Assembly (NCBI RefSeq): GCF_901482695.1
Contig: NZ_LR590484.1
Location: 5,890,001-5,954,000, forward strand
DNA length: 64,000 bases
Reading direction: 5' to 3'
Source: Sphingobacterium thalpophilum
GTDB taxonomy: Bacteria > Bacteroidota > Bacteroidia > Sphingobacteriales > Sphingobacteriaceae
Shown here: positions 28,115-37,112 of the stretch, piece by piece
Position numbering within the stretch: position 1 is the first letter of the stretch
Layout of the letters: each line of letters starts with the position of its first letter
Made by a program: the position numbers and the translations under genes
Notes under the pieces: model-generated
What the model saw: the letters and a program-made list of their open reading frames with translations, nothing else
Told to the model about the DNA's origin: nothing
Databases searched by the model: none

Positions 28115-29608
28115 TTAGCGTTGTCCATAAATTATCTCGTCGTCGGGCAAAGGCCAGACATAGATTTGCTGGCTGGCTGGGATGCTCGTGCCCTGCTGCC
28201 CAGTGATCGGCGCATTCAGCCGTTTATAGGCATAAAAGAGCTGCCCCTCAGCATACATCTCTTTTCTGTATTCCTTCAGGAGTTCGCTCTGCAGCTTTGC
28301 AGCTGTCGAAATATCCACCTTCTGTCCGATTCCACGATGTTCACGCACCTGGTCCAAATAAGCTGCCGCCTGCGCTGGCCCGCTTTGGTAGCTGCATTCC
28401 GCAGCGATATAATAGATTTCGCTCAGCCGGATTGCGGGAGCTACCAGATAGTGCAAATTGGCAGCGAAACTATCCCCCAGCGTGTTACGTCGATATTTGA
28501 GTATGGTCGAAATATAGGAGTTCCCCACACTGACGCTACCGAACCACTGGGTATAGCGCATATCTCCCCCACCTGCTCCCGCCACTTCGTAAATGGCCTG
28601 CGCTTCATCCTGATCTAGATACATCGCGCTATTGCTTTCCAAAAACCACTCGTTATTATAGGTGTTGTTCATGGCCGGAATGTACCAGGCAAACAATAGT
28701 TCTTTATACAGGATACGATCCTTTTTATTGGCATCCACCGCCAGGAAGTCGGTAGCATTGGTCCAGGGAAACTTATTGGCATCAATAACCTCCCGGGCAT
28801 TGGCCAGGGCTTTTGCCTTGTCGCCGCTATATAGGTAGGTGCGGGCCAGTAGACCACATACTGCATAATAGTTGAGTCTATGCCGCCTGTTCTGCAAAAA
28901 AAGGCTCTTGTCATGAAGTTCCGAATTTTTCAAGGTATCATCCACGGTCGGATATCCAATGATATAGGATTTTAGACGGATCGGGTCCACCGTGAGCAAT
29001 TCTTTCGCCTGCTCCAGGTCACGGACCACCGAATCCAGTACCTGCGACACTGTCGACAACTTGGTCGTTTTGTTCGAATAAGACGTGACATACGGTATCG
29101 CCTCTGCCTTTGCATTGACTGCCGGAGCGGGGCCAAAGAGCCGCAGTGCATCAAAATGCAAATAAGCACGCAAAGCCAGAGCCTCACCCTTGATCAATGC
29201 ATAATTGTTTGCCCTGAACAGCTGTTTTCTTCCGTCAATCTCAGCCAGGATCAAATTGGCATTGACAATTCCGTTGTAGAGCCCCTTCCAGATATTATCT
29301 TTCCGCGTGATAAAGTTACCGTCGGTATATTTAAACAGCAGGGTCTGCTGATAACGCAGCGCATCGTTGCTGGTCATCGCATAGTTCTGGGCCAGTACCT
29401 CCGGCGTCCCGATGGTCAGTTCCTTACCGTAAAGGTCGTCCTTCGCGCAACGCGTGTAAATCCCGATCAGCGCTTCCTTGAAGCCATCTTCCGTCGAAAA
29501 GAGTACCGACCTATCGATCTCGCTTTCAGGCTGTATATCAAGCCATTTGGAACAAGAAAGCATGATCAACGGCAAGAGTATAATAAAGAGTAAATTTGTC
29601 TTTTTCAT
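28115..29608 (-). CDS. SusD/RagB-family lipoprotein
   Basis: The 497-residue lipoprotein (lipobox 'IMLSCSKWLD', then 'IQPESEIDRS') is the ligand-binding lid of the SusC encoded 12 bases upstream. TPR-like helices include 'GEALALRAYLHFDALRLFGPAP' near residues 130-150. The C-terminal motif reads 'LLKEYRKEMYAEGQLFYAYKRL' around 445-470, a variant of the usual 'ER..El..EG.R..DL.RW' with Tyr in place of the Asp-Leu. This variant is common in FecR-linked pairs. The ligand is not known. Confidence 0.92.
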   Translation of the reverse strand: MKKTNLLFIILLPLIMLSCSKWLDIQPESEIDRSVLFSTEDGFKEALIGIYTRCAKDDLYGKELTIGTPEVLAQNYAMTSNDALRYQQTLLFKYTDGNFITRKDNIWKGLYNGIVNANLILAEIDGRKQLFRANNYALIKGEALALRAYLHFDALRLFGPAPAVNAKAEAIPYVTSYSNKTTKLSTVSQVLDSVVRDLEQAKELLTVDPIRLKSYIIGYPTVDDTLKNSELHDKSLFLQNRRHRLNYYAVCGLLARTYLYSGDKAKALANAREVIDANKFPWTNATDFLAVDANKKDRILYKELLFAWYIPAMNNTYNNEWFLESNSAMYLDQDEAQAIYEVAGAGGGDMRYTQWFGSVSVGNSYISTILKYRRNTLGDSFAANLHYLVAPAIRLSEIYYIAAECSYQSGPAQAAAYLDQVREHRGIGQKVDISTAAKLQSELLKEYRKEMYAEGQLFYAYKRLNAPITGQQGTSIPASQQIYVWPLPDDEIIYGQR

Positions 29609-29620
29609 ATGTACAGTATT

Positions 29621-32600
29621 TTATAATCCTGCTTGCAGGGTGAAAGTTACACTGCGGGCAAACGGGTAAGTGATGCCCCGTTCTACTTTCACCGAAGACC
29701 AGCGGAAGATGTCGTTTGCGATCAGCCCCATGCGCAGGCTCGAGAGATGTAGTTTTTTCGAAAACTCCTTGTTGGCATCATAGGAAACATTGAGCGACTG
29801 CAGGGTAAACAGATTATCTGGCATAATAAACCTGCTTGACACCCTTGTCTGGCCCAGATCCTGAATGCTTTTATAAAAGGTCACATCCCCAGGCTGTTTC
29901 CATTTGTCCTCCAGTACGCGCCGGTCTACATTATAGCGCGGATCTGCGTTTTCGACTCTGTCCACTAAGGTTTGATTATAGGTCTTGCCACCTATTCGGG
30001 TCTGAAAATAAGCCACGAGCATAAACTGTTTATAGCGTAACGTACCGCCAAACGAGCCCTCCATTTTTGGTGTCGCCACCGCCACCACGTCGATGTCGCG
30101 GGCATCCCATTCATAGGAAAGCGTACCATCTCTTTTTAGAAACACTTCCCTGCCATTTTCTGGATCGATCCCCAGGGAAGGCACCGCATATATGGCATCA
30201 AGCGATTGGCCCTCCTTATAACGCAGCAGCGGAACCCCCATTAAGTCACTACCCTGCTGGGCTTCGTCTACCCGTTCATTGTAGCTTTTGAGTGCATTGG
30301 AGATCCGGACGATTTTATTCTGGTTGCGTACCAGATTCGCCAGCAGGCTAAGCGTCCATTTTTCATTTTTAACCGCCACCCAGTTTGCATTGAGCTCAAG
30401 GCCTTTATTCTCCAGGTCGCCTAGATTCTCTTTATAGGAACTAAATCCGGTGGAGGGCGCCAGATTGATGTCGGCCAGGATATCCCGTGTCAATTTATGA
30501 TAATAGCGCGGCGAAATGGTTAGCCGGTCCTGCCAAAGGCCGAGATCCACACCGATGTCGGTACTCTGCGTCTTCTGCCAGGTCAGGTTTTCGTTTCCAT
30601 AATTGCGGACGATGCTGCCCAGGCCTGACGAATACCAATTGCTTTTATCATAATTGTATGTCGTCCTGGACATATACGGGTCAAACTGCACTGAGCCCGT
30701 GAGACCGATAGTGGCGCGCAGGCGCAGCTGGCTGATCGTCCCGTTGTCAAACCAGCTTTCTTTGTGCATATTCCAGCCGATCCCAGTGGACCAAAAAGGC
30801 GCCGTACGTTTATTGGCGCCAAATTTGGATGAGCCATCGATGCGCAGCGTAGCGTCCATCAGGTAGCGGTTGTCGTACGAGTAATTGGCACTCAGGAAAG
30901 CCCCGAACAATCGGGAGGCGCCCAGGCTGCTGGAAGGACTGGCATTTTCGGCATAGCCCTTGGCAAATCCCACGCTTGTAAACCGGTCATTCGGAAAACC
31001 AATCGCTTTAAACGAACGCTCATCATAGCTCTCCGTCCGTATGTTGGTCCCGCCGACGACATTAAAGCTGTGTTTTTCGATATTACGCATCCAGTTGAGC
31101 CGGATATTGGCATCCCAGTACAGTTCATTATTCGTATAGCTGGTATAACTGCCCTTTTCGTCTGTTTGCGAAGTCGGGTAAAAATAAAATTCATTGGCCA
31201 GAGGCGAGCGAAAGTCGTCGTTGCTATTGAGCCTTTTTAACAAGCTGACCTGCCCCCGCAGCCGAAGTCCCTGCCCCAGGTCAAAATCTCCCGAGAAGTT
31301 ATTGAGCAGCTCGGTATATCCCAGTTTGTGGAAGCTATTTAAGGTTGCATTGTACAGCGGATTGAGCACATATTCGCGCTGTGCACTACCCGAGTTTGCT
31401 ACCCTTGTCCAGACATCCGCTTCCTGCGTTATATTGCCATTGTCATCCGTCATCCGATAGTAGGGATTCATCCGCACATAATCCGCAAAATTTCCGTATG
31501 GGGATTCCGTACCGTCCACGATGGTTACCGAAAGCTCGTTCTGAAACCTGAATTTATTCTTGAGATTATAGGCAAAGTTGAGTCCCCCCGAATATTGGTT
31601 TCTTCCAGATCCTTTCATGACACCGGGCCGTGTCTGGTAACGCATGTCTACACCGTACCGAAAGCTCTCCGAGCCACCTTCCAGATAGAGCCCATGCTTC
31701 TGTCCCACGGCAGTACGTACTGGTTGTGATAGCCAATAAGTATCCACTCCGCCCAGCACATTCGCCAATTTTTGGTAGTATAACTCGTCCAGCGCATCCT
31801 GAGGCTGGCGCTGGAGGGTACCGTCATACAGGCCTGCCAGCTTTTCATAGGCCAGTTTGTCCTTGGCATTCAGCACGTCATAGCCCGTCAGATCCGGTAT
31901 ATTGACATTACTCTCATGGGTATAGGTGAGCTGCAACCTGCCATCTTTAGGCATTTTGGTGGTGATCACCATCACCCCATTGGCAGCGCGGGAACCGTAG
32001 ATTGCTGTTGCGGCCGCGTCCTTCAGGATCGTGACGCTCTCAATACGCGTCATATCCAGGTCGAGCACCTTTTGTACGCTGACTTCAAAACCATTTAATA
32101 TAAAAGCAGGCATGTTGATCGTCGTCGTGATATTATCCCTACGCAACACCTCGTTATTGCCGGTCGGTAACGAAGATGAACCACGCACGTTAATATTTGG
32201 CAACGCATTGGGATTGGATCCAGCGAGATTGTTGTCCAGTAATTTAAATGAAGGATCAAACACCTGCATGGCCTGTAGCACATTTTGCGGGTTGACCTGC
32301 CGCAGCTCTTCTCCACTCTTGGTGATGGCGGTTCCGGTGTAGGAGTCTTTCTTAAGGGTTTGATAGCCTGTCACGACGACCTGGTCCAAAGCATTGGGTT
32401 CCTCTTCCAGTTGAACCGTATATTCTGTCCTGTTGTCGGTCAGATTGATAACCAAGTGTTTATAGCCCACCATCCGCACCGTAAGCGGTTGCATGGATGC
32501 CGCTACCACAAATCGCCCCTCGCGGTCAGCCACGGCGATGGTGTTGCCCGACTGCGAAATGGTTGCTCCTGCGAGCGGCTGGCGATCCCTGCCCAATATC

Positions 32601-32992
32601 TGACCCCGGATCTGCGTCTGTGATGACTTTTCTACTGCGCGATCCACTTGCTGTTCCTGCCGGCGGGCTGGCGACTTTCGTTCCAGAAAGATCGTTTTGG
32701 ACTCAATAGTATACCCGATCGCCTGGGTACTCAAAATTCTATCGAGAAATAATTTCAGCGGCATCTTATCCGCCTTGATCGTAACCGGCTTTGCCGCCTC
32801 TAACATTTTCTTTGCTCCAAGTACTTCATAATTCGTCTGACGTTTAACTGCCTGCAGCACATCCATCAGGGGCACCTGATTGCCCGAATAGGTTACGGTT
32901 TGCGCATTGGCCCTTAGGCTAAGCTGTATGAAGACAGCAAAAATTAACCATAATAAAGGCCCGGTCGCTCGTGAAAAACAACTTCGTTTCAT
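29621..32992 (-). CDS. SusC/RagA TonB-dependent receptor with N-terminal STN domain
   Basis: The 1123-residue outer-membrane receptor has a signal peptide ending 'RANAQ'. A secretin/TonB short N-terminal (STN) domain covers about 50-110, a carboxypeptidase-like domain about 128-205, a plug about 215-330 ('SVTILKDAAATAIYGSRAANG'), and the rest is a 22-strand barrel. The STN domain is what contacts a FecR anti-sigma factor, so the receptor should signal ligand binding to the FecR and sigma factor encoded just upstream. It is the gated pore of the SusD, DUF4843 and PKD-like complex. Confidence 0.95.
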   Translation of the reverse strand: MKRSCFSRATGPLLWLIFAVFIQLSLRANAQTVTYSGNQVPLMDVLQAVKRQTNYEVLGAKKMLEAAKPVTIKADKMPLKLFLDRILSTQAIGYTIESKTIFLERKSPARRQEQQVDRAVEKSSQTQIRGQILGRDRQPLAGATISQSGNTIAVADREGRFVVAASMQPLTVRMVGYKHLVINLTDNRTEYTVQLEEEPNALDQVVVTGYQTLKKDSYTGTAITKSGEELRQVNPQNVLQAMQVFDPSFKLLDNNLAGSNPNALPNINVRGSSSLPTGNNEVLRRDNITTTINMPAFILNGFEVSVQKVLDLDMTRIESVTILKDAAATAIYGSRAANGVMVITTKMPKDGRLQLTYTHESNVNIPDLTGYDVLNAKDKLAYEKLAGLYDGTLQRQPQDALDELYYQKLANVLGGVDTYWLSQPVRTAVGQKHGLYLEGGSESFRYGVDMRYQTRPGVMKGSGRNQYSGGLNFAYNLKNKFRFQNELSVTIVDGTESPYGNFADYVRMNPYYRMTDDNGNITQEADVWTRVANSGSAQREYVLNPLYNATLNSFHKLGYTELLNNFSGDFDLGQGLRLRGQVSLLKRLNSNDDFRSPLANEFYFYPTSQTDEKGSYTSYTNNELYWDANIRLNWMRNIEKHSFNVVGGTNIRTESYDERSFKAIGFPNDRFTSVGFAKGYAENASPSSSLGASRLFGAFLSANYSYDNRYLMDATLRIDGSSKFGANKRTAPFWSTGIGWNMHKESWFDNGTISQLRLRATIGLTGSVQFDPYMSRTTYNYDKSNWYSSGLGSIVRNYGNENLTWQKTQSTDIGVDLGLWQDRLTISPRYYHKLTRDILADINLAPSTGFSSYKENLGDLENKGLELNANWVAVKNEKWTLSLLANLVRNQNKIVRISNALKSYNERVDEAQQGSDLMGVPLLRYKEGQSLDAIYAVPSLGIDPENGREVFLKRDGTLSYEWDARDIDVVAVATPKMEGSFGGTLRYKQFMLVAYFQTRIGGKTYNQTLVDRVENADPRYNVDRRVLEDKWKQPGDVTFYKSIQDLGQTRVSSRFIMPDNLFTLQSLNVSYDANKEFSKKLHLSSLRMGLIANDIFRWSSVKVERGITYPFARSVTFTLQAGL

Positions 32993-33026
32993 TAATTTCT
33001 AGTACGTTAAGTTAGGTTAGTCTGCT

Positions 33027-33039
33027 GGACCTATGGTCC
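33027..33039. promoter_or_regulatory. Small palindrome upstream of the STN-type susC
   Basis: GGACC-TAT-GGTCC is a perfect 5+3+5 dyad in the 92-base gap between the FecR gene and susC, 35 bases upstream of the susC start. It could be a regulatory site or an mRNA leader hairpin. Confidence 0.3.
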
Positions 33040-33084
33040 GATATATTAGTTCATAAGTAAGATGTTTATGCTTTATTTCCTATA

Positions 33085-34281
33085 CTACAGTCCTCCTTTC
33101 TGTCCTTTGGGATCACTTTTTTCGATAATGAGTTTTCCGTCGTCCGTCAGCTGGTAGGACAAGTCCTGGTCTTTTAAAATCTTCAGGATACTGGACAGTC
33201 TACTCGTACGGAATGTACCGCCAAAAAACGATACATCTGGTATTTCCCCCTTATAGACCACATCCACCGCATACCAGCGCGATAGTTCATCCATCACTTC
33301 CCGCAGGGACTTGCCATCAAAATTAAATCTGCCATATACCCAGGCGAGTTCCTGCTGTACATCGACAGCACGCCGGGATAGTTCTGTCCCCTTCCTGACG
33401 GCCTGATCTCCCGGAGACAACAATAGCTCCCTGCCTTTCAGCATTTCCTTCACGCGTACCTTTCCTTCCAGCAAGGTTGTTTTGGTTACGGTCGCATCCG
33501 GATAAGCACGCACATTAAAATGCGTTCCCAGCACCGCGACCTGCTGGTTTTTGGTGGTCACGACAAAGGGCTGCCCCTGACGTTTGGCCACTTCAAAATA
33601 AGCCTCCCCGGTCAAATTGACTTCCCGTCTGTCTTTGGCAAAAACGGTGGGATAAGTAAGTAAAGTACCCGCGTTGAGTTTGACCAGTGTGCCATCGGGC
33701 AATGTCACATCATAGGTCCCCCCGCGGGGAGTTTCGATCTTGGCCGACACCGCTGCATCAATCGAAGCAACCTGGCGGCCATCATCGTAACGTATTCCGT
33801 TACCGTCAATCACCACCTGGTTTTCCTGCTGGTTGAGTGTGTATTGGCGGCCATCCGAGAGTGTGATGACGGCCCGATTGGAGGCAGGCAGTCTGTCGGT
33901 GATCGCCGTATGCTGTACATCTCCCACAGAATACCTGGCCCTCTGCTGATACCAGACACCCACGATCGCAACAAGGACACAGGCGGCAGCGACATAGGGC
34001 CATAGTTTTTTTAGAACAGGAGTTTTTGGACTTACCCTTCTGAACCTAAACTTATGTTTAACCGACTCAAAATCACGGCGATTTTCAAAGTGCTCAAGAC
34101 GGATGTAAGCATCACGCTGCACCTGGCCTTCCAGACAACGCACGTAGATCGCCCTGTTTTCTGCCGATTCGTCGAGCCAGCAGTCCAGAACAGCCTGGTC
34201 TTCAACACTTAACCTGCCTTGCAGCTGCCGGAGGATCAACGTACTGATACGGATGAGTTTTTCTTCTTCTAAGGGGTCCAT
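33085..34281 (-). CDS. FecR-family anti-sigma factor
   Basis: The 398-residue protein has an N-terminal cytoplasmic sigma-binding part ('LDCWLDESAENR' near residue 30) and one membrane segment near 90-108 ('YVAAACVLVAIVGVWY'). A periplasmic FecR domain (about 180-280) contains 'VKLNAGTLLTYP' and 'GEAYFEV'. A C-terminal DUF4974/STN-like domain (about 315-385) contains 'FNFDGKSLREVMDELSRWY'. It should hold the sigma factor inactive until the SusC STN domain signals ligand. The gene lies 67 bases after the sigma gene. Confidence 0.93.
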   Translation of the reverse strand: MDPLEEEKLIRISTLILRQLQGRLSVEDQAVLDCWLDESAENRAIYVRCLEGQVQRDAYIRLEHFENRRDFESVKHKFRFRRVSPKTPVLKKLWPYVAAACVLVAIVGVWYQQRARYSVGDVQHTAITDRLPASNRAVITLSDGRQYTLNQQENQVVIDGNGIRYDDGRQVASIDAAVSAKIETPRGGTYDVTLPDGTLVKLNAGTLLTYPTVFAKDRREVNLTGEAYFEVAKRQGQPFVVTTKNQQVAVLGTHFNVRAYPDATVTKTTLLEGKVRVKEMLKGRELLLSPGDQAVRKGTELSRRAVDVQQELAWVYGRFNFDGKSLREVMDELSRWYAVDVVYKGEIPDVSFFGGTFRTSRLSSILKILKDQDLSYQLTDDGKLIIEKSDPKGQKGGL

Positions 34282-34348
34282 TTTACGCTATTTCAACTAT
34301 AGATACCGCGCCGATTCCAAAAAGTACCAAAGCTCCCCAAAAAAAAGA

Positions 34349-34936
34349 TTAAATTTTTCCAAATAAAACGATTAGTGAGAGAAGATAACGGAAAGAATCG
34401 CTGCTCAACTGCTGCCGCAACAGGCTTAGAGCACGCAACTTTTGGTTTTTGACGGTCTGTATACTAATCTGCAACAATTCGGCTACTTCCTGATTGCTAT
34501 GCCCCTCCAGATACGTCAGCCGGACAATCTCACGGGCTTTGGGAGGCAAGTTCTGGATAGCACGGTAGAGTTCGGCCATCGTCTCAGCATAGACGATCTC
34601 CTGTAGGTGTGAACCTTGGTCCTGCTCTTGTTGCGAGACATACGCATCGACCCGGTCCGACCGTCGCTGTCGGGCCGTTTGGTGGTTGAGGCCTACCCGA
34701 CGTGTCGTCTGATAAAGGGCTGCCCTGAGATGCTGTAAGCTTTCAAAATCACGTTTTCCCTGCCACAAACGGATAAAACCTTCCTCAGCGATATCTTCCG
34801 CTTCCCTGGTTTCGTTGACAAAGCTGGCAGCATAAAGACAAATACGGGCAAAATAACGATTATATACATGCGCGCAGGCCTGCTCCTCTCCGTTCCGAAA
34901 GTCCTCAAGCAGCTTTTTTTCGCTCGTATAGTCCAT
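34349..34936 (-). CDS. ECF-type RNA polymerase sigma factor (FecI-like)
   Basis: The 195-residue sigma-70 family protein has region 2 (about 20-90, 'EDIAEEGFIRLW') and region 4 (about 130-180), with the helix-turn-helix 'HSNQEVAELLQISIQTVKNQ'. It is the first gene of the minus-strand cluster and should transcribe the susC operon when released by FecR. A TATCTTTA box (34975-34982, minus) resembles the TAnnTTTG element but lacks a clear TTG partner. Confidence 0.93.
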   Translation of the reverse strand: MDYTSEKKLLEDFRNGEEQACAHVYNRYFARICLYAASFVNETREAEDIAEEGFIRLWQGKRDFESLQHLRAALYQTTRRVGLNHQTARQRRSDRVDAYVSQQEQDQGSHLQEIVYAETMAELYRAIQNLPPKAREIVRLTYLEGHSNQEVAELLQISIQTVKNQKLRALSLLRQQLSSDSFRYLLSLIVLFGKI

Positions 34937-35205
34937 AAATAGATCCGTTTAGCCCAGGTTGATGTTCCAGCGGTTAAAGATAACTAAAAAGAATGAATAC
35001 TTCCTATCCACGGTGCCCACATCATGCGATACGTTATCCTTTGCCGGCCAGGTTATACCATAAATTTTTCTGTCCATCAGTCTGAAGATGCGTTGCCACC
35101 ATAATTTATTCTGAACTTGATCGGTTCCTTGATTTTGTGCGCATCAATCCATTAACTTTGAATGCTGGCTTGGTCGTCAGCCTATTCCAACAATCAACCT
35201 GAGAA
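34937..35205. other. 269-base divergent intergenic region
   Basis: This gap separates the sigma-factor gene (minus) from the protease gene (plus). I see no gene in it. It holds the protease promoter listed separately and a weak TATCTTTA box toward the sigma gene. Confidence 0.6.
35129..35160 (+). promoter_or_regulatory. Bacteroidota-type promoter of the protease gene
   Basis: TTG (35129-35131), a 21-base spacer and TAACTTTG (35153-35160) match the TTG-N(17-23)-TAnnTTTG consensus of Bacteroidota. Transcription would start near 35167, about 40 bases before the protease start. Confidence 0.55.
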
Positions 35206-36906
35206 ATGTATATGAAACCTATGCCTACCTCACGCTTTAACAATCCATTTGCCTTTTGTCGGATCATTGGGGCCGCCCTATTGATCTGCAGCGGTCTGAT
35301 CCACTGCCTTGCGCAAACCAATAAAGTCGCGCAGCGCCCTATCCCCAGTTCCATCGTCAATCGCGCATTGTCGGCATCCATCAAGATGTATGGCATCGAC
35401 AGCCTGAGCAGACAGCAGAACAGCGCCCCTTTCAGCGGGGTGGTGGTGAGTGCCGATGGATTTATACTGACAGTGGCACATTCCACCACGCCCGGGCATC
35501 ATTATCAGGTTATCTTTGCCGACGGACGGAAAGGTACTGCAAAGGCACTGGGTCGGCTGGTTGTTGACCAACAGAGCAACTTGCCCGATATTGCACTGAT
35601 GAAGATGCAGGGCGAAGGGCCATGGCCCTTTGCCGAGATGGGCTGGTCTTCATCGACCGTAATACAGCAAGCTTGTTTTGGTCTCTCCTACCCCGAGACA
35701 CTGCCCTTCAATAGGCCCTTTTTGCGCGCTGGACATATTCTCAGACAACAGGATGATTACGGGCTTATGTGGAGCAGCTGCATCATGGAGCCCGGAGATT
35801 CGGGCGGCCCGCTTTTTGACCTGCTGGGTCGTGTGATCGGCCTGCACAGTCGTATTGACGCTGCCGAAGGAATCAATTATGAAGTCCCCGTCGACAGTTA
35901 CCGAAAGTACTGGAGCAGCCTCACGCAGCCCGTGGCTATTGGCAGGTACCCCAGCTCGACCGACCCTATCGGCACCGATCCACAAAAAGAACGGCTTGCA
36001 ACACAAAGTGCCGACCGGCCGGCAAAATTACCCAAGACAAATCTGCAGGTTTTTCCGGTCAGCAGTATGCTGGACGGCGATCGTTTACAAGTACTCGGAA
36101 CGGCATTCACCTTATCCAACAAAGGTACAGTCATCCTTTCCAAGAGCAGTATGGTAGCCGATCATCCGGTGCTGATGACCGGAGGGCAAAGCCATCCCTT
36201 AACAGTACTTCTACGCGACGAAACTACGGACCTTGTCGCCTTGGCCACACCAAAAGAACTGAAGCGGGCGACCCCCATCACAACTCTGGCAACCCGTCCC
36301 CTCCCCGATTCATTGTTGGGTATTGGGCTGTGGTCACTATTGGACGGCAATACGAGCAAGCAGGGGGTCCTCGGTATGATGCCCCAGGCATTTCCGCGTA
36401 TCCCAGTACCGGGAAGTTTTGATGCCCAGATGCGGGAAATTGAAGGACTGCCGACATTGACCAAAGTAGACAGTATGGGGGCCGCATATCGTGCCGGGCT
36501 GCGGTCCGGAGACCGCATTCTCGCGATCAATGGACATGATGTATCCAGCGCCCTTAAAATTAACGCTGCTATGCGGCAGTATTCGGCTGGTGACCGCCTG
36601 ACTGTGCAGTATCGCAGGGATACAGCCATACTGGACGCCGGTATCGTATTGTCCAGATGGCCCGTACGGGAGAATCCACATCCGGCGAATCATATCCCAG
36701 GCGGAAAATCGGACCGAAGGGACACGTTTCCAAGTGTATTTATCCATGATTCCCGCATCCATGCCCAAGAGTGTGGAAGTCCTGTTATCGACAGCAAGGG
36801 TGAATTTATTGGGATCAATATCGCGCGCTATAGCCATACGGCCTGTCTCGCTATCCCACGAGATGTCGTGAAAAACTTTTTGTCCAACTTACGGCCGGCC
36901 CGTTAA
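35206..36906 (+). CDS. Trypsin-like serine protease with PDZ and a second, inactive protease domain
   Basis: The 566-residue protein has a signal anchor (about 18-36). Its first chymotrypsin-fold domain is complete: His92 ('TVAHS'), Asp128 ('LPDIALMK') and Ser199 ('EPGDSGGPLF'). A second protease-like domain starts near 285. It keeps an Asp ('TTDLVALATP', 342), but the His position is replaced ('ILSKSSM'). A PDZ domain (about 420-485, 'GLRSGDRILAINGHDV') then interrupts it. The C-terminal lobe returns near 508 with 'QECGSPVIDSKG', where the Ser position reads Cys523. The first domain should be an active HtrA-like envelope protease and the second a pseudo-protease. The start could also be at the third codon. 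It is divergent from the sigma gene. Confidence 0.85.
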   Translation: MYMKPMPTSRFNNPFAFCRIIGAALLICSGLIHCLAQTNKVAQRPIPSSIVNRALSASIKMYGIDSLSRQQNSAPFSGVVVSADGFILTVAHSTTPGHHYQVIFADGRKGTAKALGRLVVDQQSNLPDIALMKMQGEGPWPFAEMGWSSSTVIQQACFGLSYPETLPFNRPFLRAGHILRQQDDYGLMWSSCIMEPGDSGGPLFDLLGRVIGLHSRIDAAEGINYEVPVDSYRKYWSSLTQPVAIGRYPSSTDPIGTDPQKERLATQSADRPAKLPKTNLQVFPVSSMLDGDRLQVLGTAFTLSNKGTVILSKSSMVADHPVLMTGGQSHPLTVLLRDETTDLVALATPKELKRATPITTLATRPLPDSLLGIGLWSLLDGNTSKQGVLGMMPQAFPRIPVPGSFDAQMREIEGLPTLTKVDSMGAAYRAGLRSGDRILAINGHDVSSALKINAAMRQYSAGDRLTVQYRRDTAILDAGIVLSRWPVRENPHPANHIPGGKSDRRDTFPSVFIHDSRIHAQECGSPVIDSKGEFIGINIARYSHTACLAIPRDVVKNFLSNLRPAR

Positions 36907-36912
36907 CGACAT

Positions 36913-36944
36913 AAAAAAGGCTAAGTCATTGTCGACCTAGCCTT
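36913..36944 (-). terminator. Intrinsic terminator, minus strand
   Basis: On the minus strand AAGGCTA-g-GTC pairs with GAC-t-TAGCCTT, followed by a run of T's. It ends the fucosidase transcript about 170 bases after its stop. The same stem lies just after the protease stop and may also slow plus-strand transcripts. The remaining bases to 37112 show nothing else. Confidence 0.7.
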
Positions 36945-37112
36945 ACAAAATCAATCCCTATAATTTAAGTATACCTATCCTTATGAATCTTCGCTTTAAG
37001 AACAATGGTAACACAAATTAGTTTTGATTATTTTATTTTTTTACCGTTTTTGTGCTCAGGCAGCCGCGCAGGCACTTTCGCCTTAGCATCTGGCCTGGCG
37101 TACAAAGGCAGC

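Noticed and set aside
28088..28618. Long plus-strand frame over the SusD gene
   Set aside because: It is a shadow of the minus-strand SusD, which carries a lipoprotein signal and family signatures.
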